A DNA stretch of 64,000 bases from CALBRZ01 sp964511065 (GTDB lineage: Bacteria > Planctomycetota > Planctomycetia > Pirellulales > S012-138): positions 4,312-68,311 of the forward strand of contig CAZEEG010000014.1 of NCBI GenBank assembly GCA_964511065.1. The letters are read 5' to 3'. The position numbers were made by a program, and so were the translations under genes. The notes below the pieces were generated by a model, which had not been told where the DNA came from, did not search any database, and worked only from the letters and a program-made list of their open reading frames with translations. Shown piece after piece: positions 61,950-64,000 of the stretch. How positions within the stretch are numbered: position 1 is the stretch's first letter; the number at the start of each line of letters is the position of its first letter.

Positions 61950-63011
61950 GTGACGGAAAAAGTGGTGATCATTGGCAGCGGTCCGGCTGGGTGGTCGGCG
62001 GCCATTTATGCGGCCCGGGCAAATCTGGAGCCCCTGCTTTTTGAAGGGACCCTGCACCCGGACATGATCCCGCTGGGGCAACTGGCCTTCACCACCGAAG
62101 TGGAAAACTACCCTGGATTCCCGGCGGGCAACGTCAGGGCCTTCGTGGAAAGCGCCGTCGATAAGGAGCGGCATTACAACCTGCCTCCCGTGCCTGCCGG
62201 TCACGAGCGCGACGGCCAGCCTCACTACGCCGTACAGGGCGTGGAACTGATGGAGCTGATGAAACAGCAGGCGTTGAACTTCGGTACCCGGGTGATCGGC
62301 GAGGACGTGGTTGAGGTCGATTTCAGCGTGCGGCCGTTTGTGCTCAAGACCAACGAGAACCGCGAGGTCAAAGCCCACAGCGTGATCGTGGCCACCGGAG
62401 CCAGGGCCAACTACCTGGGGCTGCCTTCCGAAGAGGCCTTCAAGAACCGCGGTGTGAGCGCCTGCGCGGTGTGCGACGGCGCGCTGCCCCGGTTTCGTAA
62501 CCGGCCGCTGGTGGTGATCGGCGGCGGCGACTCCGCCGTGGAAGAAGCCAGCTATCTGGCCAAGTATGCCAGCCGCGTGTACATGGTCCACCGCCGCAAT
62601 GAACTGCGGGCGTCCAAGATCATGCAGGAACGGGCGTTCAACACACCCAAGATCGAAATCATCTGGAACCACGTGCTGGAAGAAGTGCTGGGCAACGACA
62701 ACGACGGTGTAACCGGCGTGCGGCTCAAGAACACGCTCGACGACAGCCGCCAGGAACTGGAAGCCTCTGGCGTGTTCCTGGCCATTGGCCACACGCCCAA
62801 CACGGCGTTCCTTAAGGGCCAGCTTGAGATGAACGAGGTCGGCTACATCAAGTGGACGCAGCCGTTCCGCACCACCACCAGCGTAGAAGGAGTGTTCGCC
62901 GCTGGCGACGTGGCCGATGACTACTACCGCCAGGCCATCTCTTCGTCGGGTACTGGCTGCATGGCCGCCCTGGATGCCGAGCGCTGGCTGGCCGCCCAGG
63001 AAATTCATTGA
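61950..63011 (+). CDS. trxB: Thioredoxin reductase (FAD/NADPH)
   Basis: A 353-residue flavoprotein that transfers electrons from NADPH to thioredoxin in the cytoplasm. The FAD site is VVIIGSGPAGWSAAIYAARA, the redox centre CAVCDGALPR (canonical CATC in E. coli), the NADPH site VVIGGGDSAVEEASYLAKYA, and the C-terminal FAD motif VEGVFAAGDVAD. It is about 30 residues longer than usual, due to an insert after EVENYPGFPAG (residues about 55-95, with PPVPAGHERDGQPHYA). The start GTG at 61950 is chosen because AAGGGA precedes it and homology begins MTEKVVIIG; the frame is open further upstream without support. It is convergent with the tRNA-Leu gene. Confidence 0.94.
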   Translation: MTEKVVIIGSGPAGWSAAIYAARANLEPLLFEGTLHPDMIPLGQLAFTTEVENYPGFPAGNVRAFVESAVDKERHYNLPPVPAGHERDGQPHYAVQGVELMELMKQQALNFGTRVIGEDVVEVDFSVRPFVLKTNENREVKAHSVIVATGARANYLGLPSEEAFKNRGVSACAVCDGALPRFRNRPLVVIGGGDSAVEEASYLAKYASRVYMVHRRNELRASKIMQERAFNTPKIEIIWNHVLEEVLGNDNDGVTGVRLKNTLDDSRQELEASGVFLAIGHTPNTAFLKGQLEMNEVGYIKWTQPFRTTTSVEGVFAAGDVADDYYRQAISSSGTGCMAALDAERWLAAQEIH

Positions 63012-63204
63012 GAGGTGCCGCCCCCGTTCCCGGATGCGTGTGATCCGGTGAAGCGTTAGCACTCGTTCTCGCATTGGCGCGCAGAGATTACGAGCGCGCG
63101 AAACGGCCGATGGCACGCGCTGAAGATCACGGCATGCGCTCGGGTACCGGATGGCCGGTACCCGGCACAGGATTCTTAGGGCCGCGTCAGAATGACGATG
63201 GAAG

Positions 63205-63286
63205 TGGCCGCTCGGGGACTCGAACCCCGACGCCTTTCGGCACAAGATCCTAAGTCTTGCGTGTCTGCCAATTTCACCAAGCGGCC
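63205..63286 (-). tRNA. tRNA-Leu (UAG anticodon)
   Basis: An 82-base class II tRNA on the minus strand. The acceptor arms GGCCGCT (63286-63280) and AGCGGCC pair over 7 bp; the discriminator is A at 63205. The anticodon stem is CAAGA/TCTTG with loop CTTAGGA, anticodon UAG at 63252-63250. The T arm is CGGGG/CCCCG with TTCGAGT, and a short variable arm (GCCGAAAGGC) is present. The CCA end is not encoded. Confidence 0.95.
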
Positions 63287-63477
63287 GGAGTTGGGCGTCG
63301 AAAACGCACCACTACAACTCTAACCGATTGGGCGGTGGCTTTCCATCCCTGAAGGGGCTGGTGCGCTGCCTCCTCCCCAGCACATTTCCAGCGCCGGATG
63401 CGCGAAAAAAACAGGCTCCTGCCGCTTAGCCACATGGCAGGAAGCCTGTGCTGGATACGCATCCAATTTCGCTGGTA

Positions 63478-63909
63478 CTACCGGTTGCGAACGTCCACAT
63501 CGACGTCGGGAAGGCGAATGCGGCGATCCTCGGGCTCAGGTTCTTCGTCGATCCTGTCCAGGTCGATGTCCACGCCCGCATCGCGATCGAGGTGGCCGTC
63601 GCGAAGTCGCCGTTCCGTGCGGCGCTGGCGGATGCGGTCGACGTCTACATCCACGCCGCCTCCCGGCCACCGCACGCGGATATCGCCATCGTCGCCCTGC
63701 CGAGCATCGGGGCCAAATTCATCCCTTCGTAGCTCATCCCTTCGCAGATCATCAGGCGGCAGGTCGATGTCGGAGGGCAGGGGCGCGGTGCCATCGCGGT
63801 ACTCGGGGCGGGTGCGATCGAAATCCGCCGGTTCATCTCGAAAATCGTCCTCGCATCCGAGCGTGGCGGCGGCAATCGCCAGGATGCTTACGCCAAACAG
63901 AAAGCGCAT
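63478..63909 (-). CDS. Acidic Arg/Asp-rich lipoprotein
   Basis: A 143-residue exported protein. The N-terminus MRFLFGVSILAIAAATLGC has a lipobox-like TLGC, so it is probably a lipoprotein with the mature Cys at residue 19. The rest is almost entirely charged and low-complexity: DRTRPEYRDGTAPLPSD, then DLRRDELRRDEF repeats, and alternating VDVDVDR/DIDLDRID strands ending LPDVDVDVRNR. It has no catalytic motif. The repeats suggest an ion-binding or structural surface protein. ATG 63909 is chosen because AAGGAA lies upstream; ATG 63924 is also possible. Confidence 0.78.
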   Translation of the reverse strand: MRFLFGVSILAIAAATLGCEDDFRDEPADFDRTRPEYRDGTAPLPSDIDLPPDDLRRDELRRDEFGPDARQGDDGDIRVRWPGGGVDVDVDRIRQRRTERRLRDGHLDRDAGVDIDLDRIDEEPEPEDRRIRLPDVDVDVRNR

Positions 63910-64000
63910 TGCTTGTTCCTTCATGATGGACTGGTTAGCGGTGGGGCCGCGGCCGCCCCGCGGCAACCAGCACATCGTCCGCGAGTTCCTGCACGAAAAG

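Overview
The window is 64 kb of GC-rich bacterial chromosome from what looks like a planctomycete, most likely of the Pirellulales. The inference rests on gene content and style: a secreted sulfatase, a BlaI/M56 pair, a neutral-ceramidase-like protein, an Nramp-like carrier of about 630 residues, an SH3/beta-barrel surface protein, an aspartate kinase with four ACT domains, a hybrid kinase paired with a receiver/HATPase protein, many orphan genes and long intergenic spaces. No 16S or marker set is present, so the assignment is an inference. I see no prophage, IS element, CRISPR array or rRNA; one tRNA gene (Leu, UAG anticodon) is present.

Layout. 0.2-5.3 kb (+): a GT4 glycosyltransferase, an EEP-superfamily phosphodiesterase, two small orphans and a secreted SMP-30/gluconolactonase-like protein. 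5.4-8.6 kb (-): LysM protein, prfB (RF2, with an intact programmed +1 frameshift site), an orphan and a cupin. 9.2-12.5 kb (+): a small orphan, then BlaI-type repressor with a nested operator dyad and an M56 sensor peptidase fused to an Arg/Asp/Pro/Gly repeat tail. 12.8-15.6 kb (-): SGNH hydrolase and Nramp-like carrier. 16-22.9 kb (+): mtnA, a His/Cys-rich exported protein, and an RND adaptor plus CusA/CzcA-type pump. 23-28 kb (-): nuoI away from other nuo genes, a ClpP-like protein, proS, rhodanese and a bacterial arginyl/leucyl-tRNA-protein transferase. 28.6-33 kb: zinc-ribbon peptide, then divergent ceramidase-like and permuted NlpC/P60-like enzymes. 33.3-38.5 kb (+): a hybrid histidine kinase (PAS, HisKA, HATPase, two receivers, Hpt), a receiver/anti-sigma-type HATPase protein and a cupin. 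38.6-42.8 kb (-): a 1421-residue exported protein with a TIM-barrel-like core. 43.5-48.5 kb: aspartate kinase (+), map (-), a UxaC-like metal-dependent enzyme (+). 48.7-53.5 kb: recG (-), a NADAR protein (+), a small membrane zinc-ribbon protein (+), a sulfatase (-). 53.8-59 kb (+): an MFS carrier with a large periplasmic insert, an EamA carrier and the SH3/beta-barrel protein. 59.1-64 kb: RimK-like ATP-grasp ligase (-), retropepsin-like protease (+), thioredoxin reductase (+), tRNA-Leu (-) and an acidic lipoprotein (-).

How the parts work together. Most genes are single transcription units. Likely functional groups are prfB-orf-cupin (gaps of 14 and 45 bp), blaI-M56 (proteolysis-controlled repression), His-rich protein/adaptor/RND pump (heavy-metal efflux) and the hybrid kinase with its REC-HATPase partner (phosphorelay ending in a possible partner-switch output). 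The most unusual material is non-coding: an intergenic repeat of about 60-80 bp present in two good copies and one or two diverged ones, several long perfect hairpins, small palindromic repeats, and a recurring GCGGTANAAT box. The most unusual proteins are the M56/repeat fusion, the Nramp-like carrier without the classic metal motifs, the ClpP-like protein whose catalytic Asp appears to be missing, and the MFS carrier with about 175 extra periplasmic residues.
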